Shown here piece by piece: positions 15,003 through 25,930 of a DNA stretch of 64,000 bases. The stretch lies in contig NC_079323.1 of the NCBI RefSeq assembly GCF_029931775.1, forward strand, positions 779,001 to 843,000. The letters run 5' to 3'. Source of the DNA: Euleptes europaea (taxonomy: Eukaryota > Chordata > Lepidosauria > Squamata > Sphaerodactylidae). The translations under genes and the position numbers were made by a program. Each line of letters begins with the position of its first letter. Position 1 is the first letter of the stretch. Below the pieces are notes generated by a model that searched no databases, had not been told where the DNA came from, and saw only the letters and a list, made by a program, of their open reading frames with translations.

Positions 15003-15690
15003 TTGTGAGCTGCCTTCTAATGGATCAGACCATTTGTCCATCAAAGTCAGTATTGTCTACTCAGACTGGTCCCAGGTTCAATCAAAGTCAATCAAAGTCA
15101 GTATTGTCTACTCAGACTGGTCCCAGGTTCAATCCCAGGCATCACCAGCTAAAAAGGACCAGGCTGTAGGTAATGTGAAAGACCTCAGCCTGAGATTCTG
15201 GAGAGCTGCTGACGGTCTGAGTACTGACTTTGAAGGATGAAGGATCTGACTCAGTATAAGGCAGCATCATGTGTGTTTAGGGAGGGGCTGCGGCGCAGTG
15301 GTGGTAGAACATCTGCTTGGCATGCAGAAGGTCCCAGGTTCAATCCCCAGCATCTCCAGTTAAAGGGACCAGGCAAGTAGGTGATGTGAAAGACCTTTAC
15401 CTGAGACCCTGGAGAGCCGCTGCCAGTCTGAGTAGACAATACTGAGCTTGAGGGACCAATGGCCTGATTCAGTAGAAGGGAGTGTTATATGTAGGGAAGG
15501 GGCCATGGCTCAGTGGCAGAGCTTCAGTCTGGCATTCAGGAGGTCCCAGGTTCAGTCCCCAGCATCTCCTGTTAAAAGGGCCACGCAGTGTCTGCTCCAT
15601 CTGAGACCACACACAGCCACTGCCAATCAGAGTAGAGAAGACTTATGTTGATAGACTAATTGCCTGACTCAGTAGAAGCCATGTTGTGTG
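15003..15690. mobile_element. SINE cluster with head-to-head start
   Basis: A reverse fragment (15003-15075) with a duplicated block (tcagtattgtctactcagac twice, 15045-15125) joins a forward copy (about 15117-15275). Two more forward copies follow (15280-15485 and 15495-15690), each with B box ggttcaatcccc or ggttcagtcccc. All belong to the tRNA-derived family. Confidence 0.75.
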
Positions 15691-16856
15691 CATGAATCTG
15701 GCCTTTCAAAACATAGATAAAATTTCACTAACACAAGTTCCTGTGGCCAAATGTAGAATTTATGCCACCTCCTGCAAAATCCCAGTGAATTCTCCTACTG
15801 GGTTTTCCATGTGTATTTTTCTCTACACCAGAAATCTTTCTGTTTTTCTTAATTGCTCACAGTCCCAGGGAGAGGGCTTTCTTCTGGCACAACCAAGACA
15901 AGCTGTGGTACCTGACTGCAGCTCAAAAAGCTTCCTGTCCTCTGTCGGCAAGGTCGATTCCCTGTTGTCTCAGAGGTCTCTCCAGATGTTCAAAAGAGAA
16001 AACTTTCCCTGTATGTAAGGAACCTGAAAAGCCACACCATGCTCAACAAAGACAATGGCACGAGAAGATGGTTCCTTCTCCCTCCTTCCCACCTTCCTTT
16101 CCACCCCCACCTTAGCTACTAGCTCCTCATAGGGCACCATCACCTGGGTGTTGAACCTGTTTGATGCTAAATATAGCCCCACACCTTACCAGAGGGCAGA
16201 CTCCTCCAGTCATGCCTCCCCTGTGCTCTGCTCACTGCCGGCACTCGGAGCTCCTGTGGAGGGACCAACTGGGTCTAATTTATAGCTCACTACTGATCAG
16301 CACCCAACTGCAGGGCCAGAATTCCCAGTCTCTGCCAGATGTTCTCAAAGACCTCTCTGGGCACCGCTGGCTGGTCTGTTTTTGGATGTCAACCAGGCTC
16401 TGCCCACTCTTGAACACAGAGGAGCATTTCAGTTTTCTCTCATCCCTTCCCCCTGTGCACAACGGCTGAAGTAAATCTTTTTTTTGGGGGGGGGGGGATT
16501 CTCAAACTAGTTTTTCCTAACTTGAATTGGCTTGCAAAAATGTATTCTCTTTTTTGAGGTGTGTTTCTTTAGCGCATCTAAATAAATATTGTACTGAGCT
16601 TTAGTGAAAAGAATAAGTAAAAGGACTTGATTGGGCAAGCTGTTCTTTGACATGGACTTAAATTCATCGGCAGATTTAAAGAGTTTAACAGCACAATCCT
16701 CTTCAGACATACTCCAGTTTTGTTTTTAAACCAATGGGCTGAGATTAGAGTAACTTCACATAGGATCTAAGTGGATATTCATACCCCTTTTCTCCTCAAT
16801 GGGATCTAAAGCAACTTACAGCATCTTCTTCATTTTATCCCCACAACAACAGTCAA
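15691..16856. other. No gene recognised
   Basis: Unique-looking sequence with a T/G homopolymer run near 16480-16500. Short open frames only; I see nothing I can name. Confidence 0.5.
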
Positions 16857-17310
16857 GGGTTGCCAGCTCCAGGTTGGGAAATTCCTGGAGATTTTTGTGG
16901 GTGAAGCAGGGTTTGGGGAGGGGACGGATCTCAGCAGCGCATAATGCCATGGAGTCCACCTTTCTAAGCAGGTTCAGGGGTCAAAGGGAAGGCTCCTACA
17001 CATGAAGCCAGCTGGGTGACTAGTCACAGTTCTCTTAGAGCTCTCTCAGCCTCACCTACCTCACAGGGTGTCTGTTGTGGGGAGGGGAAGGTGATTTGAT
17101 TCTACCTTAAGTGGTAGAGAAAGTCGGCATATAAAAACCAACTCTCCTCCTTTCTTCCTTCCACTTCTCCTGGAGAAAATAACTGCTTTGGAAGGTGGAT
17201 TGCATGGCATTTTACTCTACTGAGGTCCCTCCCATCCCTAAACCCCACTCACCTAGGCTTCACCCTCAAATCTCCAGGTATTTTGGAAGCTGGAGTTGGC
17301 AACCATATCT
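16857..17310. mobile_element. Inverted hAT-type halves flanking a Sauria-like SINE
   Basis: 16857-16985 is a forward gggttgccagctccagg half element. 16986-17155 is the 3' two thirds of a forward Sauria-like SINE (gtcacagttctcttagagct … gcatataaaaaccaactctc). 17160-17310 is a reverse half element ending gctggagttggcaac. Confidence 0.6.
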
Positions 17311-18290
17311 ATCTGTGCTACTTTCTGTCAGTGGCAAGTGTTGGGGTCTCTTTAATCCAAGGTGCTTAACTGCCCAACTAACACATTACTTCCCACCCGC
17401 AGAGTACATTTATTTCATTTTTCTCAAAATAACCCTAACCCTTCCAGAAAAAGTTGAAGACATGTTTATTCAGGAAGGCCTTTGAAATCCCTACCACTCT
17501 GTTTAAATTTTGAAATGCAAATCACTGAATAATAAAACACAATTTTACAATCATAAATAATCACAAGTGCCTAAATACCGATATGAATTTAGCCAGTCAG
17601 ATTGTTTACAGCTGGCACAGCCTAGGATGTCAGTGTGTTTCCAACCTCTAAATTCTCTGGATTGCTGGAGTGATGTAGGTTTTATGACTTTAATTAGTTC
17701 TCATGCTATAGTTAAACAGTCGTTTTTCACTGGATTTTCAGTAGCAAGCATATACCATTCTGGCAGCGGTCAATAAATTTACCACTATTTCCTGCTGCGA
17801 AAGTTGGACCATCCGCCATGGAAAAATATTAACAGGTGTGGGATCTGCCTGGAGTTTTGAAGTTCAGATAGGACGTTATTGCTGGTTGTCTTCTTGTTTT
17901 TTCTATTGCTGTGTTTGCATTTTCTGCATTGAGTGGGAAAAGAGGAGCATAACTTTTCCAGATAAAAAAAAGGAGAACTTGGCCTTGTTTGTAGGATTTG
18001 TTTTATTTACAAACGAGCACAGGAGTCCTATAGGGCAGCAGATCCATGACTTCAGATCTGACCCAGTCAGAAAGAGGGAGAGAGAGGAAGAGAGAGGTCG
18101 ATCCTGCATCCTCAAGGTGCCTCAGCCCACTCACACCAACCTCGTCCTGCTTGTGCAACCTCCAAACTCCTGTTCCTTCCCAGACACCTGCCCCCTCCTC
18201 TCAGCGATGGGGGGCATCTTCTACAAGCCCCCAAGGATGCTCAGCAGAGCCCTCATCTGCTCATGATTGAGAAAACCAACATCCACAGAA
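17311..18290. other. No gene recognised
   Basis: Mostly AT-rich unique sequence, with a GA-rich stretch near 18065-18100. The 142-residue open frame at 17838-18266 resembles nothing I know. Confidence 0.5.
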
Positions 18291-18294
18291 GTTT

Positions 18295-18365
18295 ATTTGT
18301 TTATTTATTGATAGTCCGACTTCCTTGCTAAGACTCAAGGTGGATAAAGAGATTTTTTTAAAGTG
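18295..18365 (-). mobile_element. SINE tail fragment
   Basis: tttatttattgatagtccga then gactcaaggtggataaag resembles the reversed 3' end of a Sauria-like SINE. Confidence 0.4.
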
Positions 18366-18654
18366 CAATAGAAACAGTATAGGGCAAACAGTAAGCAATG
18401 TAATATGACTGGCTTACAAAATTAGGAAATAATGCAATGTAAACCGGATACATCATAAACAGTTCAAGAAGCAATTTACAGAAAATCAGAAAACGATGTG
18501 GTGAGAACAAGGTAAAGCAGACCACAAAGAGTGCCGTAAATTACAACCCTGTTCCTTTTATCGAAGCCCCCTCTGGAACAATTCCATTTTTCTATTGCCC
18601 TGTTCCCTTTATTAAAAAGCAGCTAAGGGTCGTTCCTTTTTACTCTACAATTGG

Positions 18655-18865
18655 GCGGGGTAGGCTAGCCCGATCTTGTCAGATCTCAGAAGCTAAGCAG
18701 GATTGAGCCTAGAAAGTATTTGGATGGGAGACCTCCACGAAATACCAGGGTCGTGACGCAGAGGCAGGCAATGGCAAACCCCCTCTTTTGCCTTGAAAAC
18801 ACCAGGAAAGGTTCCCATAAGTCAGCTGCGACTGGATGGCATTTTCCACCACCACAATTGGGCTC
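18655..18865 (+). mobile_element. 5S-rRNA-derived SINE
   Basis: Best 5S match in the window: agatctcagaagctaagcag then tatttggatgggagacctcc and aaataccagggtcg, followed by the family tail gtcagctgcgactggatggc. It lies just downstream of the 19-kb receptor. Confidence 0.85.
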
Positions 18866-18984
18866 CAGACCCTTTAGACCAAACCCATTCACACAAATCA
18901 GAAACCAACTATGCAGAATAAATTTTGCTGAGCTTGTTGGCCAGAAGAAAAGCCAGCACTTCCCTTCGGGACTTATGCAGTCCT

Positions 18985-19935
18985 TCAGGAAAGGTGCTTT
19001 CTCTTCAGGACCACGTGGATCACTCGGTCACGGATCTCCTTGGTCTTCACCCCGTACACGATGGGGTTCAGCATGGGAGGGAAGAGGAGGTAGAAGTTGG
19101 CCAGGAGGATGTGAACGTGGGGGGCCACGTGGTGTCCAAACCGGTGTGTTAAGATGGTGAAAAGAGCAGGGGTGTAGGACACCAGGAGGACCACCACGTG
19201 AGCAGCACAGGTGCTGAAGGCTTTGTGGCGGGCATCTTTGGACGGCAAGGCCAAGACTGCCCTGCCAATCATGCAGTAGGACAAGGTGATGCACAGCAAG
19301 TCCACCCCCACCACGAGGAGAGCCACGACCAGCCCGTACACAACGTTGGCCACGATGCTTGAACAAGCCAGCTTCACCACGGCCATGTGCTCGCAGTAGG
19401 TGTGGCCGATGACATTGGTCTTGCAGTACGGAAGGCGGGAAGCCAAGATGATAATTGGCGTGATGAAGACCGAGCCCCTCAAGACCACCACCACGCCAAT
19501 TTTGGCCAACAACGGGTTGGTTAGGATGGAGTCATACCTCAGGGGGTTGCAGATGGCCACGTAACGGTCGAAGGCCATGGCCACGAGCACCGTCGACTCC
19601 ATGACGGAGAAGGAGTGGATGAAGAACATCTGGATCATGCAGGCGTTGAAGTCTATTTCCCCAGCTCGGAACCAGACGATGCAGAGCATCTTGGGCAGGG
19701 TGGAGGTGGACAGCACCAGGTCGATGAGGGCCAACATGCAGAGGAAGATGTACATGGGCTTGTGGAGGCTCGGATGGCTTTTGACAGTATACAAGATGGT
19801 GCAGTTTCCCAGCAGCGTCACAGCGTACATTGATGAAAGAGGGATGGAGAGCCAGTGGTAGGCCGCTTCCAGGCCCGGGATACCCAGGAGGATGAAAGAG
19901 GAGGGGGTGCCATGGCTTCCATTAAAGGCAGACAT
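18985..19935 (-). CDS. Class I olfactory receptor, OR52-like
   Basis: Intact odorant receptor of 316 residues, single coding exon, plasma membrane of olfactory neurons. The start gives N-glycosylation site NGS at 5-7, then SSFILLGIPGLE. Visible motifs are LLGNC (42-46), KPMYIFLCMLALIDL, Cys99, MAFDRYVAIC (120-129), LPYCKTNVIGHTYCEHM with all the expected ECL2 cysteines, FSTCAAHVVV in TM6, LTHRFGHH and MLNPIVYGVKTKEIRDRV. It keeps every class I hallmark and clearly resembles the minus-strand receptors at 12 and 26 kb, so the three probably arose by tandem duplication. A 5S-derived SINE lies about 120 bases past the stop codon. Confidence 0.95.
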   Translation of the reverse strand: MSAFNGSHGTPSSFILLGIPGLEAAYHWLSIPLSSMYAVTLLGNCTILYTVKSHPSLHKPMYIFLCMLALIDLVLSTSTLPKMLCIVWFRAGEIDFNACMIQMFFIHSFSVMESTVLVAMAFDRYVAICNPLRYDSILTNPLLAKIGVVVVLRGSVFITPIIILASRLPYCKTNVIGHTYCEHMAVVKLACSSIVANVVYGLVVALLVVGVDLLCITLSYCMIGRAVLALPSKDARHKAFSTCAAHVVVLLVSYTPALFTILTHRFGHHVAPHVHILLANFYLLFPPMLNPIVYGVKTKEIRDRVIHVVLKRKHLS

Positions 19936-20094
19936 CGCTCATTGCAGACATGGTGCACAAAAACGGAGCTGAGGGAGGAGTCATGGAACAAGACAGTGTG
20001 AACGATTCAGCACTTCCAATGCAGGGGGTTTCCCCATCCAATCAGCATCTAGCTTTAGGCATCAACGATAATGTGAAAATGAAGCCTGAAATGG

Positions 20095-20312
20095 GGAGGG
20101 GCTGTGGCTCAGTGCTAGAGCCTCTGCTTGGCATGCAGAAGGTCCCAGGTTCAGTCCCCGGCATCTCCAGTTAAAGGGACTAGGCAGGTAGATGATGTGA
20201 GAGACCTCTGCCTGAGACCCTGGAGAGCCGCTGTCAGTCGGCCTGAATAGACAATACTGACTTTGATGGACCCAGGGTCTGATTCAGTATAAGGCAGCTT
20301 CATGTGACAGAA
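20095..20312 (+). mobile_element. tRNA-derived SINE, full length
   Basis: Forward copy with A box tggctcagtgctagagcc, B box ggttcagtccccgg, body gagaccctggagagccgctg and tail tctgattcagtataaggcag. It is the clearest copy of this family and ends in cttcatgtg. Confidence 0.9.
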
Positions 20313-20720
20313 CATAATAACACAAGAAGAGCCCTGCTGGCTCAGACCAGTGAGAGTCCATCCAGTTCAGCCTCCTGCCTCACACAGTGGCTAACCATTT
20401 CCTCTGGCACCCAACAACAGGGCATAGAGGCCGAGGCCGTCCCCTGATGTTGCTTCCTAGCACTGGTATTCAGAGGTCGACTGCCTCTGGATGTGGAGGT
20501 TCCCTTTAGTCGCCATGGCTAGTAGCCACTGATAGCACATCTCCTCCATCAATCTGTCGGATCCCCTTTTTAAAGCCGTCTGTGCCTGGGGCCATCACTA
20601 CATCCTCTGGCAGCGAATTCCACATTTTAATCACTCATGGGGAAAGAAAGATTTCCTTGTGTCCTTCCTGAATCTGTTGCCCATCTGCTTCATTGGATGC
20701 CCTCGAGCGCTAGTATTTTG
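20308..20720 (-). mobile_element. CR1/L3-type LINE 3' end
   Basis: Reverse-oriented: agagccctgctggctcagac, ccatccagttcagcctcctg, then catcctctggcagcgaattc and ccacattttaatcac. It begins right where the preceding SINE ends. Confidence 0.7.
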
Positions 20721-21770
20721 AGAGAGGGAGAAAGTGTACTCTTTGTAAATTCTCTCTTGCCCATGCCTCCTTTTGTAAACCTCTCCCTTTTTCTCCCTTA
20801 GTCATCTAAGACAGACTTCTTTTGTTGTGAAAAGAAGCTTTGGGGAAAAGCCCTTGTTCAGCTGAAGATTATCCCCAAGTTGTCTTTCCTTCTCTGAAGT
20901 CCCTCCTCGAATCTAGCTGTTCAGCTGCAGATGAACACAGCTACCCAGTGAAAATAAAAACCCCGTTGCATGCATTAAGGCTGTTTGAGAAAAGCAGTTC
21001 TTAGAACTGGACATTATATGGGTAGAGGTTAATAGGTACTGACAGTTGCTTATAATTATGCTTGGTTTATATTAAAAGTGTTGGCTGGACAAAAAGTAAA
21101 AGCACCCACTTGCTGATTTAGACCCCTACAAAGAAAGACCAGGGACAAGATTTCCAGCTGGCTTCACACATATCTCGTATCAGCTTGATAGAAGCCAGGC
21201 CAGAAAATGTCAAGGCCAGGCCATTCTGTGGTGAAGCCAGCCCAAGCCAAGCGCCTGCTCACTCACTCACCCTGGATCCTGAATAGCTGGTACTTCTTGC
21301 AAACCCAGCAGCAAGCATAATGGGAGGGCGGCAGCAGGAACCATCTGCCTCTCTTAGCCTCTGTGTGCCTTTCCTGATCCAGTGAGCACGGGCATGCACT
21401 TAGGTGGCCGGCTCCCCCTTGGCGCTGGGCAGGATGACTCCAGTGGCTCTGCGAAGCTTTCTTGCCATAAGTTTCCTCCAGAGCTGTGAATGAGGCACCT
21501 GGTTATATCTAAGACCTCCTCATGGGGTTCCACCAGCCAGGCACAAAGTCCCGGAGGATATTGCAGGGGAAGGGGCCAAATGGTGTAGAAGGCATAGCAG
21601 AAGGGGATTGGCACCTGCTGGACTTGTTCCATGCCCACTGGGGCTATGCCCAGAATCTGTTTTTCGAGCCAAGTCTCAGCCTTGCCAGGAGAGAAGATGA
21701 GGTGGCCTCTGAGCATCTGCAGAGAGCCTCCCACACTGCTATCATGAGGGTGGCTGATTCAAGGACATGA
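20721..21770. other. No gene recognised
   Basis: Non-coding sequence between a LINE and a hAT-type element. Open frames at 21354-21770 are low-information and partly overlap on opposite strands. Confidence 0.5.
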
Positions 21771-21778
21771 CTTCCAGA

Positions 21779-21987
21779 TAGGATTGCCAACCTCCAGGTA
21801 CTAGCTGGAGATCTCCTGCTATTACAACTGATCTCCAGCCGATAGAGATCAGTTCCCCTGGAGAAAATGGCCACTTTGCCAATTGGACTCTATGGCATTG
21901 AAGTCCCTCCCCTCCCCAAACCCCACCCTCCTGAGGCTCCACCCCAAAAACCTCCCAACGGTGGTGAAGAGGGACCTGGCAATCCTA
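21779..21987 (-). mobile_element. Short hAT-type element with perfect 8-bp target duplication
   Basis: The ends are taggattgccaacctccagg and …ggcaatccta. The flanks cttccaga (21771-21778 and 21988-21995) are identical. This copy defines the superfamily of the whole gggttgccaac family: hAT-like, non-autonomous, 209 bp. Confidence 0.85.
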
Positions 21988-22314
21988 CTTCCAGAAGGGA
22001 TTAAGCCCCAGCACTTCTTGTTTGAGAAATGAAGAGCTCAGTCCTAAGTGCCAGCCTGAGGACACAATAACTGTGCTGTAGTCCATAGGGCCACTGCCAA
22101 CACTCACCAGTAGTAGAGTGCCCTGCTGTGCCAGCTACACATCGAAGCAGACCTGCTGCCTCTTTTCCTCCATGTGCTCTACTTGTGAATGTGTACATAA
22201 AGCAGATATTACGAAACGTACGAATTGCAGCGCTCTCTCCTCCAAAGGAAACAAACCCAGGTAGCCGTTGCCCTGGAACTGCTCATAGCAGAGGGGAGCA
22301 CATAACCCTACACC

Positions 22315-22695
22315 CATGTTGGCGAACCTATGGCACGAGTGCCGGACTTGGCACGCCGAGCCCTCTCTGTGGGCACGCGCGGGTAAGTTGAGCAGCCCTC
22401 ACGTCTGCCTTCCCTGGACTCCCCGCCACCCAGCTTAGGGGCTTTGAACAAACATTAATTGCTCAAAAGCATGCCAAATGCAAACTTTTACCTTTCAATA
22501 AAAAGTTGTTTGTATCATTGAAAGCTCTGTTATTGTGTTTTTCTTTTAAGGCAAAAGATGTTAATGTATGTGTTGTTTTTTCTAAACTAAAACCTCAGTA
22601 TTCAGGTTAAATTGCCGTGTTGGCACTTTGCAATAAATAAGTGGGTTTTGGGTTGCAGTTTGGGCACTCGGTCTCTAAAAGGTTCACCATCACTG
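22315..22695. mobile_element. hAT-type element, 381 bp, with 8-bp target duplication
   Basis: Terminal inverted repeats are catgttggcgaacc and ggttcaccatcactg. cctacacc flanks both sides (22307-22314 and 22697-22704). The inside is AT-rich with no protein. Its ends differ from those of the gggttgccaac family, so it is a separate family. Confidence 0.8.
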
Positions 22696-22714
22696 CCCTA
22701 CACCAAGAACCCTA

Positions 22715-23095
22715 CGAGTTGTTTTCTGTTGCCCCAGAAGGTTGGACCAGAACCAACGGATTGAAATTAAATCAAAAGAGTTTCTGTCTAGACATTAGGA
22801 AGAATTTTCTAATAGTTAAAGCGATTCCTCAGTGGAACAGGCTTCCTCGGGAGGTGGTGAGCTCTCCTTCCCTGGAGGTTTTTAAACAGAGGCTAGTTGG
22901 CTACCTGACAGCAAGGGCTGATTCTATGACCTTAGGCAGATCATGAGAGGGAGGGCATCTTGGCAATATTCTGGGCATGGAGTGGGGGGTCACTGTGTGT
23001 GTGTGTGGGCAGGTAGTTGTGAATGTCCTGCATTGTGCAGGGGGTTGGACTAGATGACCCTGGTGGTCCCTTCCAACTCTATGATTCTATAAAAG
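22715..23095 (+). mobile_element. CR1-type LINE 3' part
   Basis: The end of the reverse-transcriptase frame ([20 protein letters not shown]) and the 3' UTR ending gttggactagatgaccctgg. A (GT)n run lies inside at about 22998-23008. Confidence 0.8.
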
Positions 23096-24494
23096 ATTAA
23101 GCAATTAGCATTCCTGAATCATCGCTGACATGTGATTGCATCTGGCAAAATACTCTGTATTGGATGAGACCAGGTGGCCAGCTGTTCCACCTCTTCCATT
23201 TCCAATTTATCTTTGTGTTTCCTAGAAGGATCCATATCTGTGTTATTCGTGTTTGACAGCTATTGCTAGCAATGACACAGCCTGAGAAAACCACCCGTTT
23301 CTGCTTCACTAAAGGCACTCCTGTATTATGTTTCTTCTGCCAAGGCTTTCTGGGCATTTCCCATCCAGGGCTTTGAATTTCCATGTTTCATGTATTCTTT
23401 TCCTTTCACTGATGTTGAGACTGCCTGGATTGATCCATCACAGAGGTTTAGAGGAGCGACATTTTGACCCACCCTGGAATACCAGGTGATCAGATGTCCT
23501 GACTTAATTTGAGGGTTTTAGCATCTTTTTTTTTTTTGTTTTATGTTGTTTTGATATCAGGTTTTTCGCAGTATGCACTTATGAGGACTAATCTACCACC
23601 TCTTGGCATGTATAACCTTTCCTTTTCCACTGGGGCATCTGGAAGAGGCATTCTGATCTTTTTCTTGAGTGTTTGGGTTAATCTGTCAAACTAATTCAAA
23701 TCAGGCCTTTTAATTATACCCATGATGCCAGTCAGAGCTAGATCTGCCAAGATGTTCGTTGTGTTTTTTAATTCTTCACTGTGAGCTCAGTTTTCAGTAT
23801 TTTAAGACAGAGACTCTGTCCATAGAGATGCCAGTAAGAGGATTTTACACCTGAGTGAGCTATTGGGCTCTTCTGAATGGTCCACCTGTTGGCAGAATTT
23901 CCGTACACTGAAGGCAATGGGTCAGAGTTTGCCAGATATTTCTAATGGACCTTCAATGTTGCCTTTCCATCAGTACCAATGTATTTCCATGTTAGATGTC
24001 ATAAGTTTACAAGAATCCTGCTAACAACTGAGCGTAGGCGTCTCAACATAAACAGTACAGCATACAGAGAGGGCCAAACTGGTTGCTGTGATTTATTTGT
24101 CAGGAAAGAGCTGAAATATTGACCGATTTTCTCTACCTGTCAGCAACTGGGAAGAACCATGTTTTGAACTTGTGTACCTAGAACCTAAAAATACAGTGAC
24201 TTTTGGGCTTCCAAAGTGCACGTGGGACCTTGTGGGTGGTATGACCCCATTGTGGTGCTAGCACAAAAATGAAACACGAATAGAACAAAATATTATTTCA
24301 GTGGCAAGCCACACATTTAAGCAAGACCCTCTTCTCCACTTTGCTGATATTACTACTGTTCACTGATGCCATATCACACTGAGTAAAAATATACACCTAG
24401 ACCTAAATTCTGATTTGGACGAGTCTCCCCCAAATAATCAAAACAAATTTGGCTTGTTATTTCAACTCTGGTTTTAGCTGGGGATTTTAACGAT
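23096..24494. other. No gene recognised
   Basis: AT-rich sequence with a T run near 23527. No clear repeat family or coding region. Confidence 0.5.
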
Positions 24495-24570
24495 TATGGT
24501 AAGCCGCCTTGAACCAAGAGGAAAGGCGGGATATGAATGTTTCAATCAATCAATCAATCAAATACACAAA
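24495..24570 (+). mobile_element. SINE 3' end with (CAAT)n tail
   Basis: ggtaagccgccttgaaccaag aggaaaggcgggatatgaat is a Sauria-type SINE 3' end, followed by a tcaatcaatcaatcaatcaa tail. Confidence 0.55.
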
Positions 24571-24939
24571 TAAGCATATAATTGCACCACTTGGATGAAA
24601 TTCTAACTTTCAGTTAAATAAAAGGATGTAGAAAGAGATAGCAGCTCCCTTAAGCAAATTTTAGGGATTTTATTCCCCATCATCGAAAAGAATGTAATCG
24701 AATAGTTATGCAACTGTGGTTGCTTGAATTTGCCTGCCTGTTGGTCAAATCCAAATGTAGGGCTGGGCTATTGAGATCTCTGATCAGCACTTCCTGGAAT
24801 GACTTTGGTGAGAGACACTTCACAATCCTGTAGAGAGAGAGAGAGACACTTCACAATCCTGTAGACATTTACCTGAAAGTGAGCTTCACCAAGTACCATG
24901 GTGCTTACCTCTGAGGGCCGAACTATAAGATACATTTGC

Positions 24940-25405
24940 CAAGAGCCAGGTTGGGCTTTCCCAGCCCAATTTGCAGACAATACTAACCTTGATGCACCGA
25001 TGGTCTGATCTGGTTCAGTATAAGGCAGATTCATGTGTGCGCATGTGTGGGATTACCAAAGAGGAAAGGGGGTCTGGTTATACACTATCATGCAGGGCCC
25101 ATTAAAACATGGAACAGGGCTTGGACATCAGCATATTCAAAGCATCCAATTCCAAAGCTCTAGCTAATCTCCCCAAGTGGCTACACGTAAATATTGTACA
25201 ACCAAGGAGATATGCTCAGTGGTAGAGCATCTGTTTTGAGTGTGGGAGATCCCAGGTTCAAGCCCCGGCATTTCTACTTGGGATTTAGCAGCCGGTGGTG
25301 TGAAAAACCTCGGCCTGAGACCCTGGAGAGCTGCTGCCAGAGTACACAGTAGTGTCCTTGACATACCAGTGCTCTGATTCAGGCAATGTCAAGTGTTCAT
25401 GTGTT
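24940..25405 (+). mobile_element. tRNA-derived SINEs, 3' fragment then full copy
   Basis: 24940-25050 keeps only the tail (gacaatactaaccttgatgc … aaggcagattcatgtgtg). 25195-25405 is a forward copy with A box tgctcagtggtagagcatct and B box ggttcaagccccgg. Confidence 0.75.
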
Positions 25406-25614
25406 TGCTTCTTACTGTTCCAAGGTTTAGAAAAGATAAATCTGATACTGCTCTAGACAGTTCATATCAGGCTTGCCAACTTCCATGTGGTGCTAAGGAA
25501 ATCAGTACAGGAGCAAAAACAACATGTAGGTGCAAAGAAAATTTATATGCTACTGTGTCTAAGAATACACACTCATAAATACATGGAAAGAACCAAACAA
25601 ACAATGGTGTCTAT

Positions 25615-25815
25615 TTTCTCCCCAACTTCCATGTGGCAGCAGGAGATCGCCTGCTATTACATCTGATCTCCAGCTGATAGAGATCCTTTGGAAAATGGCC
25701 ACTTTGGCAATTGGACTCTATAGCATTGAAGTACTCCCCTCCCCAAACCCTGCCTCCTGAGGTTCCACCCCCAAAACCTCCCACCGATGGCGAAGAGGGA
25801 CCTGACAACCCTAGT
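25615..25815 (-). mobile_element. Short hAT-type element
   Basis: gggttgccaac family, reverse-oriented: ttacatctgatctccagctg, aatggccactttggcaattg, ending cctgacaaccctag. The left end is eroded. Confidence 0.65.
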
Positions 25816-25930
25816 TCATATGTTCAGGTATATATAAATGAAAGATGGTTCTCCGCCCATGGCTTTCATGTTCCTCAGAAAAATTCCAAATGCAGCTCTT
25901 CCTGGAATTGAACCTGGGCAGTTCTGCCTG

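Noticed and set aside
20095-20180. Possible tRNA gene (A and B boxes present)
   Set aside because: No full cloverleaf or acceptor stem; the same head occurs in many SINE copies.
24828-24880. Short repeated blocks (gagacacttcacaatcctgt twice) as a possible CRISPR-like array
   Set aside because: Only two copies separated by a few GA bases; a local duplication in a vertebrate genome.
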